From: Nematocida homosporus
Lineage: Eukaryota > Microsporidia
Direction of reading: 5' to 3'
Assembly: GCF_024244095.1 (NCBI RefSeq)
Contig: NW_026250679.1
Span: 1-64,000, forward strand
DNA length: 64,000 nt
Each line of letters opens with the position of its first letter. Position 1 is the stretch's first letter. The notes under the pieces were generated by a model. The model was given only the letters and a program-made list of their open reading frames with translations, made no database searches and was not told the DNA's origin. Positions 44,025 to 53,912 of this stretch are shown piece by piece. A program made the position numbers and the translations under genes.

Positions 44025-45230
44025 ATGGGCTGGATTAGTAATGTACTTTCAGATTGGATTAAACCGAAAGAGTCACTAGATCTTACTCATAAAGTCTTTA
44101 GTAATGGTCTTGGTTTGATTAGTCAAGTTATGAAAAATAAGCTTGGTAGTGGTGAAATTGGCCTGTTTTTCGGGACTGGGTCAACGGCTGAGCAGTTACA
44201 GAAGATGCCAAGTGGAACTGCCCATCTTTTAGAACATGTTTTAGTCGCGGGTATAGATCCACAAGACTTACGAGATTTTCAAATTGGTGGAGTTACAACC
44301 AAAAACTATATTGGTATTATTGGCCGGGCCCAGAAACAGAACCAAGCCAAGTTAGCCACTGTTCTTCTGGAGTGCTTAAACCCGGCTAGAATCACAGAAC
44401 AGTCTATTGGTAAAGAGAAAGTGCGAGTGGAACAAGAGGTGCTAAACACTGAGTCGGATTTAAGCACGTACTTTGAACACTTGCTAGGTCTTGTCTATAA
44501 AGATACTTCGCTGGCAACTCCTATTCTCGGTACAGCTGCAGATAGACAAGCTATCAATCGAACTCATCTTCTGTCCTTTTTGAATTCAATTACGTCACCA
44601 ACTAATGTGTTCCTGGTTGCTCGAGGTGATGTACAGCCGCAAGCTCTTATGCAGCTCATTCAAAGACTTCCCAAGCCGAAACCTCTTTCTACTCCAGTTA
44701 TATCCAGCAAAACACTCACTAATTCATCTACACCTACTTCTCAGTCGGCTGACCTTTCTTTTTCATCCACCTCTGTATCTATCCCTTCAGCCCAACTATC
44801 TTCGGGTTGTTTAGTTGGATTTCGGGCCCCGGCATGCACGACCTCACAATCTTACTATACTTTCCTTCTGATCAAGAGCATCCTCATGCAATACTTGCAA
44901 GCTCGGCAACAAACTGCGCAAGTTGTGTTCATGAACTTTAAAGAAGGCGCCTTTCTCGGCTGCTTTGTCTCTCCCGCTTTGAAGATACCTCTTACAAAAG
45001 CTGCAATCAAAGAGATTGTCTTGTCACAGTATCAGTCGCATATCAAAGACTTAATTACCCAAATACCAGATAATGGCCTTCTTCTTGATCTGCCCACTCT
45101 TTTTTGGACTATCGCTAGCAATCGCGTGCCACCAACTGCCCAATCACTAGTAAAAGCACTCCAAAACATAACAGCCAAAGACCTTATCACTGCCATCAAC
45201 ACTCTATCCGATCCAACTACTTTAGTCTAA
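44025..45230 (+). CDS. M16 metallopeptidase, mitochondrial-processing-peptidase-like
   Basis: The 401-residue product starts at ATG 44025. It carries the M16 zinc motif H-x-x-E-H (His67, Glu70, His71) in the context SGTAHLLEHVL, as in MPP beta (GTAHFLEH). Glu138 in VEQEVLNTE aligns with the third ligand. The flow into AATPILGTAADRQAINRTHL-like sequence (ATPILGTAADRQAINRTHLL) and VFLVARGDV also follows MPP. The MPP glycine-rich loop belongs to the alpha subunit and is not seen. A Ser/Thr-rich linker (about 225-265) joins the two halves. The likely role is removal of mitosome targeting sequences; no clear targeting peptide is seen in the protein itself. Confidence 0.75.
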   Translation: MGWISNVLSDWIKPKESLDLTHKVFSNGLGLISQVMKNKLGSGEIGLFFGTGSTAEQLQKMPSGTAHLLEHVLVAGIDPQDLRDFQIGGVTTKNYIGIIGRAQKQNQAKLATVLLECLNPARITEQSIGKEKVRVEQEVLNTESDLSTYFEHLLGLVYKDTSLATPILGTAADRQAINRTHLLSFLNSITSPTNVFLVARGDVQPQALMQLIQRLPKPKPLSTPVISSKTLTNSSTPTSQSADLSFSSTSVSIPSAQLSSGCLVGFRAPACTTSQSYYTFLLIKSILMQYLQARQQTAQVVFMNFKEGAFLGCFVSPALKIPLTKAAIKEIVLSQYQSHIKDLITQIPDNGLLLDLPTLFWTIASNRVPPTAQSLVKALQNITAKDLITAINTLSDPTTLV

Positions 45231-45380
45231 TTTAAATCTATCCCAAGCCAAGCCACACTACACCACACCACACCAAACTACACCACATCTAACCCAATCT
45301 AACTCAACTCAATAAAACACATTCAGATATCAATCAATAAATAGTTCAAGTAATTAGTTTATTGTTACACCCGGCTGTTA

Positions 45381-45953
45381 TTATCCATGATGCGAAGAAC
45401 TGCTGGCCCCGTTGATGGCTGCAGCATCATCTGCGTTTTGTTGTGTGTTAGCCGCAGATCCAGACTTTGTACTACCACTCTTACCACGGTTCTTGGCCGC
45501 ACTATTGGAGGTCTTGCCGGCTTGACTTGATGATCCACTGCTGCCTACGAGCCCAGAAGTGTCGGCTTGGTTTGATGATCCACTGCTGCCTACAAGTCCA
45601 GAAGTATCAGCTTTACTGGCATTGGCTTTGCTTTGAGAGGTTTTGCCGGCCATCTGGGAGCCCTGGGACATAGCAGCACCAGACTTAGAACTAGTTGCTC
45701 CAACGGCCGATGCACTGGTTTCCTCTGCCGCCTGAGAGTCTTCTTCTTCCACAACTTCTTCCTCTGAGACTTCTTCAGTTTCTTCGGTTTCTTCGGTTTC
45801 TTCTTGTACACTAGTTTCTTCGTATGAATTAGAGTATGCTGCCTCCTCACTGGTTTGGACTGCGCCTCCATACCCGCCATACCCGCCAGCTGCTACAAAC
45901 CCAAAGGATAGAATTGCTGCGATTGCTAAAATTACAATGTTGATCTTGTTCAT
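45381..45953 (-). CDS. Secreted low-complexity acidic/Ser-rich protein
   Basis: The 190-residue product starts at ATG 45953 with a strong signal peptide (residues 1-22, ending FVAAG). A GGYGGYGG stretch follows, then an acidic ET/EV repeat (about 40-75), then a Ser/Ala/Gly-rich tail with two exact-type repeats ADTSGLVGSSGSS, and SHHG at the end. There are no Cys. Such secreted, low-complexity proteins are typical of spore wall or polar-tube components in microsporidia, but no named family is matched. The DNA is free of the spacer repeats. Confidence 0.7.
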   Translation of the reverse strand: MNKINIVILAIAAILSFGFVAAGGYGGYGGAVQTSEEAAYSNSYEETSVQEETEETEETEEVSEEEVVEEEDSQAAEETSASAVGATSSKSGAAMSQGSQMAGKTSQSKANASKADTSGLVGSSGSSNQADTSGLVGSSGSSSQAGKTSNSAAKNRGKSGSTKSGSAANTQQNADDAAAINGASSSSHHG

Positions 45954-46108
45954 GATATCTTAGAAATCTCACTGATATTTATTCTTATGAAATGACTAGA
46001 TCAGCTTTGATTGGTCCCGTCTTACCGCATCTGATTTATATCCTGAAAAAGAGATCAATCACTATCAGTTTCAGGTATCAATAAAAGGAGGTTAAAAACA
46101 CCCACTTA

Positions 46109-46828
46109 CTATGCACTAGAGGAGGCAAATGACTCACGCACAGCTTCCTTAGCTCGGGCCAAGGCCTGGACATCCCCTTTAGGAAACTTTTTGATTACTC
46201 GACCCTGATCCTTTCCAATCACTGCATTATAGTGCACACCCGAATATTGTAAATAAACCACCGAGCGATACTCACATCCAAATTCAATACACTGTAACTG
46301 CCGATCAATCACACAAACCTTTGTCTCATAAATCCGGGCAATAATCTCAATCTCCGTCGCCCCACCCCACGTATCCGGTTGTACAATCCATTTCGAGTAA
46401 GCAAAAGGATCCTTCTCTAAGTAGATCGCAAACTTCTTAGGATTCTCCAGAATAGTATTAGCCACCATCTTCCGCAACTCACTACTACTCCGGGCATCCA
46501 GTAACTCACTCAAAGCATGAAACAAACAAGAGTTATCACTAGGTACTTCCAGAATCGAAAAAACAGCCGCACATTCATCCGCCTCTTTCTGTTCACTCGG
46601 CCCCCGGGCCTCTGGTGTATCCATCAAGTAAATACAATCACAATCAGCAATAAGTTCAGACACTCGCCGCTTCTCCACTTCATCAATCATCTGTAAAGGC
46701 ATTGTCGTAAAGAGAAAGACAGCCTTCCCAATCCGAGCTCGCACCAACTCGTACAGCTCAGCCACTGAAGATTCGTCCGGGAACTCACAAACAAACGAGG
46801 TCCGCCCATAGACAGCTTTCACGCGCAT
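46109..46828 (-). CDS. OTU1: OTU-family deubiquitinase (OTU1/YOD1-like)
   Basis: The 239-residue product starts at ATG 46828. An N-terminal ubiquitin-like UBX region (about residues 1-70; VKAVYGRTSFVCEFPDESSV) precedes the OTU core. The catalytic residues are Asp98 and Cys101 in VPSDNSCLFHAL and His199 in SGVHYNAV, with WGGATEIEIIARIY between. This is the order of Otu1/YOD1, which works with Cdc48/p97 in ER-associated degradation. The C-terminal zinc finger of yeast Otu1 is missing. The longer frame would need TTG. Confidence 0.88.
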   Translation of the reverse strand: MRVKAVYGRTSFVCEFPDESSVAELYELVRARIGKAVFLFTTMPLQMIDEVEKRRVSELIADCDCIYLMDTPEARGPSEQKEADECAAVFSILEVPSDNSCLFHALSELLDARSSSELRKMVANTILENPKKFAIYLEKDPFAYSKWIVQPDTWGGATEIEIIARIYETKVCVIDRQLQCIEFGCEYRSVVYLQYSGVHYNAVIGKDQGRVIKKFPKGDVQALARAKEAVRESFASSSA

Positions 46829-47210
46829 AAACAAAGAGAAGAATCCCAACTATTTATTGACTTACATATTAGACGAGTGGGTATTAAGTGGCTCACTACT
46901 TACTGATTTACTACTTACTAAATGGGTTGGTACTTACTGACTTACATATTAGACGAGTGGGTATTAAGTGGTTCATTGCTTACTATGTACTATTTACTGA
47001 TTTACTACTTACTATTAAGTGACTCACTACATACTATTTACTGATTTACTGACTTACTGATTTATTACTTATTAAACAACCTGTTACTATTAAGCGACTC
47101 ACTACTTACTATGTACTACTTACTGATCTACTACTTAGTGACCTACTGATTTACTACTTACTATTCACTACTTATTAGATGACTTACTATTTATTGACTT
47201 ACTACTGAAC
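46829..47210. repeat. Spacer with ACTTACT repeats and an 80-bp-spaced direct repeat
   Basis: GACTTACATATTAGACGAGT plus GGGTATTAAGTGG occurs at 46859-46891 and again at 46939-46971, exactly 80 bp apart with no mismatch. The rest is imperfect CTACTTACTATGTACTA and TTTACTGATTTACTACTTAC units up to the USP7-like stop. Confidence 0.85.
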
Positions 47211-49856
47211 CTACTGCAAGAAGGCCGACCGCATGACAATCTGCTCCCGAGCGGCATACCCCACTGCAAAGACGAACCGATCTGTACTCCCTGATTTCTT
47301 GACCGTACTGGTATCTTCAATCGTGCTCTTACTCTTCTGAGATAGACGCATTAGAGCACTATCCTCCACACTGTACCGGCGTTTGGTCTCCATCCCGGTT
47401 CTTCTGGTCTCAGTATCTATAAAGAACGGATGCCCAACCACCTCATCATTATGTCTTATAAAAGCCTCGGCATGTCGGCGCCTACTTACCTCCTGAATAG
47501 CTAGAACTACTCCAGGCTTCAGATCAAGCGTATCACCCAGCCGGAAGACTTGAGGTCGGTCTTTACCCTGCTCCGTCATCACTACACGACACTTACTCGG
47601 CAGAGAAGTTGGATTTAAACCAACCGCCCCTACAATCTCTACCGCCGGACTTGTTACTGCTAAAATCCGACACGTTTTAGGAATAGCATTGATGTTCTCC
47701 GTTCGACCCAGGAGAATAGCTACTTGCACAAAAGTATATCCAGGATTCACACTAATTTCAATATGTGTTTCCGATTGGGCAACTAGCTTAAACTCTGCTG
47801 AACCTAAACTCTGCTCAATCTGCTTAAAAAGTTCAGTATCTCCCCAGGACTTGTCCACCCATAAAGTAAAGCCCGGATACTGATCAATAAAGATATGAAT
47901 AAGTCGATGCGTTTTTAAAGCATCCAAGTACTCAGATAAAGAACTTAAACCTGCATCAGCCACTACTACTCCAAATCCACCATTAAATAGTTCTCCAAAA
48001 CAAATATCCTTCCCTATCTCTCTAGCCTCCCCATTTATCTCAGCTAGTAAAGGTACGGGTGAAGATGAAGTACTTTCGGCCCAATCCCAGACCTTTTGCG
48101 AACGCCGGACAATTACGACATTCTCGACCTCCACCACCACTTTTAAGTCGTAGGGCTGACCAGCTGCCTTCTCGCGTTTCACAAAGAGAACAAACGTATC
48201 TTCAACTGGTACGTCCGGCTGACTTTCCGCAACAAAGAAGACCTTACCTGGTAAATCCCCAACAATACTATTAGCCGGCATATTCAGAAGATCTAAACTC
48301 TGACCTTGATCACCCATGACAAAAACCAGCATATTACTAGCTGCAATGTTAGTTACCCGTTTAGTTTGCATAAGCAGTTGCCGAATACTTTGTGAGTTCT
48401 CTAAACTAACTACAGCCGGTAAGGCCCGTGTTTGAATTTGGGCCGGATTGAAAGCGCCAAGTCCCCAGTACCCAGCTAAAGTCTCTCGAGTGTACAACTG
48501 CAGAGGCACTCGTTGTTGTAAGAACCGATCACGTTCAATCATGTTCTGGATACTACTGGGGACTTGAGGATCAACTGGAGTTAGTAGTTCAGCTAAATCT
48601 GATTCACGAATATAGACTAAGTAGTAGGCATTAGCAATCTTTTGGCGGTTCTTGTACTCATGGGCTCCACCAAACGTTCCATAAACGGCTTCATGCGCGG
48701 AAGCTTTAGTTACGTAACAATCATTGAATTTGTACCAGTCCTCACCCTTTTTAATGTAGGCGTAGTAGTGTCCTTCTGAATGACCATCACCAATATGCAC
48801 ATTGACTGAGTAGAGTGAGTAGAAGAGAGGTTCATCAGGCTGGTGCGTATAAGGTGCTAGATTAACTCGTTCCGGGAAGGAGAAGAATTCATTGATCTTA
48901 TAGGCCTCACCCGTATCATAGTCCATATTGAACCGTTTAATCTGGAAGAAAAGAACGGGTGGGAAAGTCTTAAAGTAGTCCTTTTTAGTGGCTTCAACGT
49001 ACCCGTGCTTCTCACAATTATAAAGATTAGGTTTAGTCAGGTGAGTAGTAGTTATATAAGCTTGTAAAGCTTCCTCTAAAGAAGAAGCAGAACCGGTAGG
49101 TCGATCACCAACTACCAACTGAATATCATTGTACTTCTCAATACGTTCACTACGACAACCAGAAGCACATTCAATTAAGGCGGCTAAATCACCATAAAAG
49201 GTCTTAATGAGGAAATCAAAGAAAGGAGTACCTTTAGCTTCTTTCTCTAGTTCATCAAGAAGGACTTTAAAGAACTCTTGAATATCTTGTTGATCATCAA
49301 TTGGTTCATTAAGTTTAAAGGCATTAGCAAAAGCAGACGTATCTACGAATAAAGGCTCACTTTCTAGTTGACAGAAGAGTTTCTGCATTTCCAAAGTCTT
49401 AGGTTGAGGTCCTTGTTGGAAAAGTGCTTGAGTAAACCCTTTGATATGAAACAAGCTTTGCATTAAAGAGTTCAAGTAACAAGTTGAGCCTAAGTTAATA
49501 AGACCAGCAAAAGGTGTTGTCTTCTTAGATTCATAACACCTTGTAGCTGATAAGATAGAAATACTAATACGTTTGGTATCTTTAGGATGAAGAACTGTAC
49601 TAAAATCTAGTTGACCACCAAAAGCAAAGGAAATCTCTTCCCTCTGGACATCTCCATCAGTATATTCAATATTCAGAATATAATCAGTAAACACATCAAA
49701 AGTTAAATATCCAAAATGTTCTAAAAAGATAAGATGTCTTTCCGCACTAACTAGCACCAAACGCCAAGTAAAGTTGTGTGAAGTAAAATACTCACTGTAT
49801 TGACTCTTATCGCCCAGTTTATGCTTTATATTCCATTCAAAACAAGACTTGGGCAT
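47211..49856 (-). CDS. UBP15: Ubiquitin-specific protease, USP7/UBP15-like
   Basis: The 881-residue product begins with a MATH-like domain (about residues 1-108; FTWRLVLVSAERHLIFLE, then FGGQLDF). The USP core follows: Cys126 in GLINLGSTCYLNSLMQSLF, QDIQEFFKVLLDELE, His363 in GHSEGHYYAYIK, and Asp379 in KFNDCYV. A long C-terminal region (about 450-880) corresponds to the USP7 ubiquitin-like (HUBL) array. MATH-USP-HUBL is the USP7/Ubp15 layout. It removes ubiquitin from nuclear and endocytic substrates. Length is reduced from about 1100-1230. CCCCC (complement of 49859-49863) lies directly upstream of the ATG. Confidence 0.9.
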   Translation of the reverse strand: MPKSCFEWNIKHKLGDKSQYSEYFTSHNFTWRLVLVSAERHLIFLEHFGYLTFDVFTDYILNIEYTDGDVQREEISFAFGGQLDFSTVLHPKDTKRISISILSATRCYESKKTTPFAGLINLGSTCYLNSLMQSLFHIKGFTQALFQQGPQPKTLEMQKLFCQLESEPLFVDTSAFANAFKLNEPIDDQQDIQEFFKVLLDELEKEAKGTPFFDFLIKTFYGDLAALIECASGCRSERIEKYNDIQLVVGDRPTGSASSLEEALQAYITTTHLTKPNLYNCEKHGYVEATKKDYFKTFPPVLFFQIKRFNMDYDTGEAYKINEFFSFPERVNLAPYTHQPDEPLFYSLYSVNVHIGDGHSEGHYYAYIKKGEDWYKFNDCYVTKASAHEAVYGTFGGAHEYKNRQKIANAYYLVYIRESDLAELLTPVDPQVPSSIQNMIERDRFLQQRVPLQLYTRETLAGYWGLGAFNPAQIQTRALPAVVSLENSQSIRQLLMQTKRVTNIAASNMLVFVMGDQGQSLDLLNMPANSIVGDLPGKVFFVAESQPDVPVEDTFVLFVKREKAAGQPYDLKVVVEVENVVIVRRSQKVWDWAESTSSSPVPLLAEINGEAREIGKDICFGELFNGGFGVVVADAGLSSLSEYLDALKTHRLIHIFIDQYPGFTLWVDKSWGDTELFKQIEQSLGSAEFKLVAQSETHIEISVNPGYTFVQVAILLGRTENINAIPKTCRILAVTSPAVEIVGAVGLNPTSLPSKCRVVMTEQGKDRPQVFRLGDTLDLKPGVVLAIQEVSRRRHAEAFIRHNDEVVGHPFFIDTETRRTGMETKRRYSVEDSALMRLSQKSKSTIEDTSTVKKSGSTDRFVFAVGYAAREQIVMRSAFLQ

Positions 49857-50666
49857 AAGGGGGCAAAAAAAATGAATATTAAATGGATTGTTGACTTTGG
49901 ATTTCCAATTTGGTTGTGAAATTAGATTGTATTGAGTGGAGTGGGTTTGAGTGGGTTTGTGTAGGGTTGTGTTATGTTCTGGTAGAATAGATAGAGTTAT
50001 GTTGAGTTATAGTAGAATAGGTTTGGGTTAGGATTGTGTGGGGTGGAGTTTTATTAAATGGATATTGGATTTGGAATGGATTGTGTTAGGATTTGGTTGG
50101 GATTTGGATTGGTATTAGGATTGAATTTGGATTTGGATTGTACAGAGTTGAACACCGTTGTTCTTGGCTGGTGAAGATTGTAGGTCCTAGTGGGTTAGGA
50201 TTAGTATTGAATTTGTAATATGTTTCAGAATATAAGTACACTTTAACATATCTTTATTGTTCATCTGTAGTTCTATGAGTGAAGGTATTATTTGAGGTGG
50301 GTTAGTGAGTGGTAGAGGATAATTTCAAACTATAAATACAGAATGGATTTGGGTTAAGCAGATACTAATTTGATGTTATGAGATGGAATTTTAGGTTGGA
50401 TGTTACACGATATCCCCAATACGTTAATGCTTTATTCAATTAATCTGAAGAATGTTCCACTTGATTGTGTTAGTATTAAGTTGATATTAAGTTGATATTA
50501 TTGAGATAATGGAGTGGTTGCTTAATAATGAGTTTATTGTTGTAGTGGCTGGGACGTGCTCCTGATCAGTGGTAGTAGGTTAGTATTAGGTTGGTGTTAG
50601 GTTGGTATTAGGTGGTGGGAGTAGGCAGGAAAAGATGGAGTGCGTAGTAGTGAATGATCTATTGAG
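49857..50666. repeat. G/T-rich repeat spacer
   Basis: 810 bp without a supported gene. Degenerate GGATTTGGATTGGTATTAGG, GTTAGGATTGTGTGGGG and GTATTAAGTTGATATTAAGTTG (50473-50493) repeats are interspersed with unique DNA (50150-50450). The plus strand is nearly C-free. Confidence 0.7.
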
Positions 50667-51938
50667 TTAGTGGCGGCGTTGCGATTCTAGGATTTCCATG
50701 AAGTTGTCTTTAACGATATTGAACATTTTCTTGAATTCAAGACAGTTGCCGTGCGTTCTTTGGAAGATAAGGAGAGTTTCACTGCCGATACTGCGACTGA
50801 TAATTTCACCACTGATAAGATTCTTTTGGCCATCAACTGTAGTGAAAGATAAACTGCCGCCTGATCTTTTGTACTGAATAAGAACATCATCTAATGTTCG
50901 GGCTAGAATACGCAGGGCTTCACTGGCTTTAACTTGGGCATAAATACGCGTGGCACAGGGTAGATCATTATAACTCATAAAAACAGGCTGAGAACTGTAG
51001 GCCTGGCCAATAGGTGAAACACAGGCATCCGGTTGGGAAAGAGCTAGAATTTCAGGAGGAAGAAGAAGTGAAGCTACGGCTCCTGGATCCTTAACTAGTC
51101 CAGATGGCCAGGCTAGAGCACTGCCAGTGGCAAACCATGGAAACTGGCAGATCTTACTAAATCCAACTCGTTCACTCTCATTGATACAGAGAATGCGATC
51201 AATGATCTCCATTTTCTCTCGACTTAAGACATTAAAGGGGGCAAAGTCCCGATCACGACTTAACTTGTACTTATCGTATCCAGCAGTACCTGCACAGGCA
51301 TTAGCCCAAGGAACTGTCCCCGTCCACATCACTAGAGCTAAAAGTCCAAAAGACCAAACATCGGCCTTCTCGCCATCATAGGACATATGGAAAACTTCTG
51401 GCGCCATGTAGTTCGTACTGCCACACTGTCTAGTTAGAGGTCGACGGCCTTTAGCATCTCGATAAACTGTAGCACACCCGAAATCAGCCAAACGTAAGTT
51501 ATAGTTACTATCAAGTAGAATATTCTCTGGTTTGATATCTCGATGGCAAATCCCGCGTTGGTGCATATAAACCAAAGCACTTAACAACTGCCGCAAGTAC
51601 AAACGAGAGATTTCGTCACTCATTCCTCGACCAGGATCTATATAACTAAACAGTTCACGATTAACAGCATGGTCCATTACAAAGTAAGCATAACCATTAC
51701 CCGGATGAAAGTCACGTAAGGCAATTACGTGTGGATGAGTTAGAACTCGATGAATAGCTGCTTCTCTTTTAGCAGCCGTTTCAGCTTCACTATTACTTAT
51801 CTTAACAATTTTAACCGCATACTGAGTCCCACTTCCACCTTTACCCTGACGTACTACTGAAGTAGATCCATAAGCTATAATAGATCCTAAAGTGATGTTT
51901 GGCACAATATGTTTGGCAAGTGAAGTATCTTCAGACAT
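50667..51938 (-). CDS. CHK1: Checkpoint kinase CHK1-like Ser/Thr kinase
   Basis: The 423-residue product starts at ATG 51938; the longer frame would begin with GTG. The kinase domain has Lys43 (YAVKIVK), Glu59, HRDIKPEN (Asp134) and DFG (152-154). The activation segment LADFGCATVYRDAKGRRPL, then TRQCGSTNYMAPEV, matches CHK1 (A-T-V-F-R...L-x-x-x-C-G-T-x-P-Y-x-A-P-E). ADVWSFGLLALVMWTGTVPW follows. The C-terminal ~90 residues (ARTLDDVLIQYKRSGGSLSF, LLIFQRTHGNCLEFKKMF) resemble the KA1-like autoinhibitory end of CHK1. It would halt the cell cycle on DNA damage. Another CAMK-type kinase is the main alternative. Confidence 0.75.
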   Translation of the reverse strand: MSEDTSLAKHIVPNITLGSIIAYGSTSVVRQGKGGSGTQYAVKIVKISNSEAETAAKREAAIHRVLTHPHVIALRDFHPGNGYAYFVMDHAVNRELFSYIDPGRGMSDEISRLYLRQLLSALVYMHQRGICHRDIKPENILLDSNYNLRLADFGCATVYRDAKGRRPLTRQCGSTNYMAPEVFHMSYDGEKADVWSFGLLALVMWTGTVPWANACAGTAGYDKYKLSRDRDFAPFNVLSREKMEIIDRILCINESERVGFSKICQFPWFATGSALAWPSGLVKDPGAVASLLLPPEILALSQPDACVSPIGQAYSSQPVFMSYNDLPCATRIYAQVKASEALRILARTLDDVLIQYKRSGGSLSFTTVDGQKNLISGEIISRSIGSETLLIFQRTHGNCLEFKKMFNIVKDNFMEILESQRRH

Positions 51939-52718
51939 AAAAAATTCCGAGATCGGCTTCTTTAACTCTATCTCTATCCCCTTATATCTCACCAGTACTC
52001 TCTATCCCCCATAGAGTTAAGTTAAGTTAAGTTGGTATTGAGTTAGGTTATGGTAGGTTGAATTAGGATGTGTTGAGTTATGATAGGATAGGTTGAATTA
52101 GGATGTGTTGGGTTATGTTATAGTAGGATAGGTTATGGTAGGTTGTGTTATGGCAGGATAGGATGTTAAGTTGAGTTAGTATTGGGTTGAATTAGGTTGA
52201 GTTAGGATGTGTTATAGTAGGATAGGATAGGTTGAATTAGTATCGGGTTGAATTAGGTTATGGTAGGTTGTGTTATGACAGGATAGGATAGGTTGAATTA
52301 GTATTGGGTTGAATTAGGTTGTGTTAAGTTGAGTTGAGTTAAGTTATGGTAGAATAGGTTGAATTAGGTTGAGTTAAGATAGGTGTAAATTAGATAATGA
52401 ATAGGTTAGATGATTACTGGATGAGATTGTGTTGTGTTTAGTGATATACTAACCCAATGTAATAATGTAGATATACTAAATGTGATACTGTTTTTGTCTT
52501 TAATGATAATGATAGTGATAGTGATATAGATAGTGGTAGTAATAATGGCAATAATTATGGCAGTAGTAGCCATAGGACAATTTACCTCTATAGTTGATAT
52601 GTCTATTGAACTTTACTAACTGACCTACTTTAATCTTTGACCCGCTAAATTGCCTTGATATCCTGACTAACCCTCTAACTAACCCAACACAAACCTAATT
52701 TGACCGCCCAATCAAGTC
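51939..52718. repeat. G/T-rich repeat spacer of GGTTGAATTAGGTTATGGTAGG units
   Basis: Bases 52015-52385 are a dense array of imperfect ~100-bp composite repeats. TTATGGTAGGTTGTGTTATG plus G/ACAGGATAGGAT occurs at about 52131 and 52258, and GAATTAGTATTGGGTTGAAT near 52295. Bases 52500-52620 contain GATAGTGATAGTGATATAGA. No gene is seen. Confidence 0.8.
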
Positions 52719-53912
52719 TTAAACATAGTACGCACTAGCAACTGTATCGGCTTGTTCATCACTTAAGGGAACACCCCGAATAAAAGGATGCTCCATAAGT
52801 TGAGCCACCGTCCAACGCTTAGTGCGATCTCGGAACATACACATCTTGATAAAATGCACCAACTCTAAAGAAGCATCGGCCGAAATAGGCAAGCGCTTAC
52901 TTCCCTCTAAGAAACTCTTAAACTTAGTATAATCCTTAGTATGTCCCGATCTAATCGGATCCCTTTTCTGAAAGAATCCCGCCGTCTCAGCATCAGCCAT
53001 AAACAAAGCCATACATCCTAAACACCAAATATCAGCCGCATACCCATGTACACTCTCCTGCCAAACCTCAGGCGGTTTATAAGGAAATGTCCCATAACTC
53101 TTACCTGGAAAGACTACTTCTAACTTATCTTCAGGTAATTGTCGTGAGAACCCAAAATCAATCAATTTATACCGAGTACCTACTGCCCCTAACTCACCCG
53201 TACCCATCACATTCTGTAACTTCAAATCTAAATGCACAATCCGATTAGCATGTAAATACTTCAACCCCTGTAAGACATCCCTTAGTATTTCTCTAATCCG
53301 AGCTTCGTTCTTGTTTATCTCCTTATTAGTTATACGTGTAGCAACTGGCTCCATAATCAGCCAAAGTATTTCCTGATCGACTTTCTTATGGTTAGTGAAG
53401 TAAGTCGTATGACTCGCATAAGTCTTCATCAGTAAAGGATGACGGACTAGTAGGGAAATAGCTTCTTCTTCTGGCTTGTTCTCCTTCTTAACTATAATCC
53501 GCTTAATAATTACGCCTTTAGTTATTGGCCAGTCTTTTCTTAAGTCGACTATCTCGAATAGTCCTGAAACATTACCATTGTAGCGAAATACAGCTGTCAT
53601 TTCTGAAATTCTAATCGGAACTAAATCTTCAATCGAATTTATAGATCTAAATGCTTCATTTTTCTCTCGTCTAGTAGGCCAACGAGTACAATCATCTACC
53701 TCTTCGTCTATTTGTTGCATTAGATCTAGCAAATCGCTAAATAATCTAGTCTTAGCCGGCATTTTTCCGATTTTAAAATTTCGTTGGAATAAAAAGAAGA
53801 CTACTGTTGTAATAATGACTATCTGTGCTAAAATCAAAATAAATGTACGATGTCTTTTTATCTCGGACCCTAGCCCAACTTTGGCTGTTTTTGTTTTTGT
53901 TTTCTCTATCAT
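52719..53912 (-). CDS. Membrane-anchored divergent Ser/Thr protein kinase
   Basis: The 397-residue product starts at ATG 53912. A basic start (residues 1-22) and a membrane helix (about 23-42) make a type II or signal-anchored protein. The kinase domain covers about 115-388. Lys137 (VIIKRIIV) and Glu150 are plausible ion-pair residues. The catalytic loop is HLDLKLQN (227-234) with Asp229 but Leu in place of the HRD Arg. DFG is at 252-254, PPE at 280-282, and DIWCLGCM follows. It should be active but not RD-regulated. If a signal anchor, the kinase would face the ER lumen or outside. Its family is not clear; no close group is recognised. Confidence 0.75.
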   Translation of the reverse strand: MIEKTKTKTAKVGLGSEIKRHRTFILILAQIVIITTVVFFLFQRNFKIGKMPAKTRLFSDLLDLMQQIDEEVDDCTRWPTRREKNEAFRSINSIEDLVPIRISEMTAVFRYNGNVSGLFEIVDLRKDWPITKGVIIKRIIVKKENKPEEEAISLLVRHPLLMKTYASHTTYFTNHKKVDQEILWLIMEPVATRITNKEINKNEARIREILRDVLQGLKYLHANRIVHLDLKLQNVMGTGELGAVGTRYKLIDFGFSRQLPEDKLEVVFPGKSYGTFPYKPPEVWQESVHGYAADIWCLGCMALFMADAETAGFFQKRDPIRSGHTKDYTKFKSFLEGSKRLPISADASLELVHFIKMCMFRDRTKRWTVAQLMEHPFIRGVPLSDEQADTVASAYYV

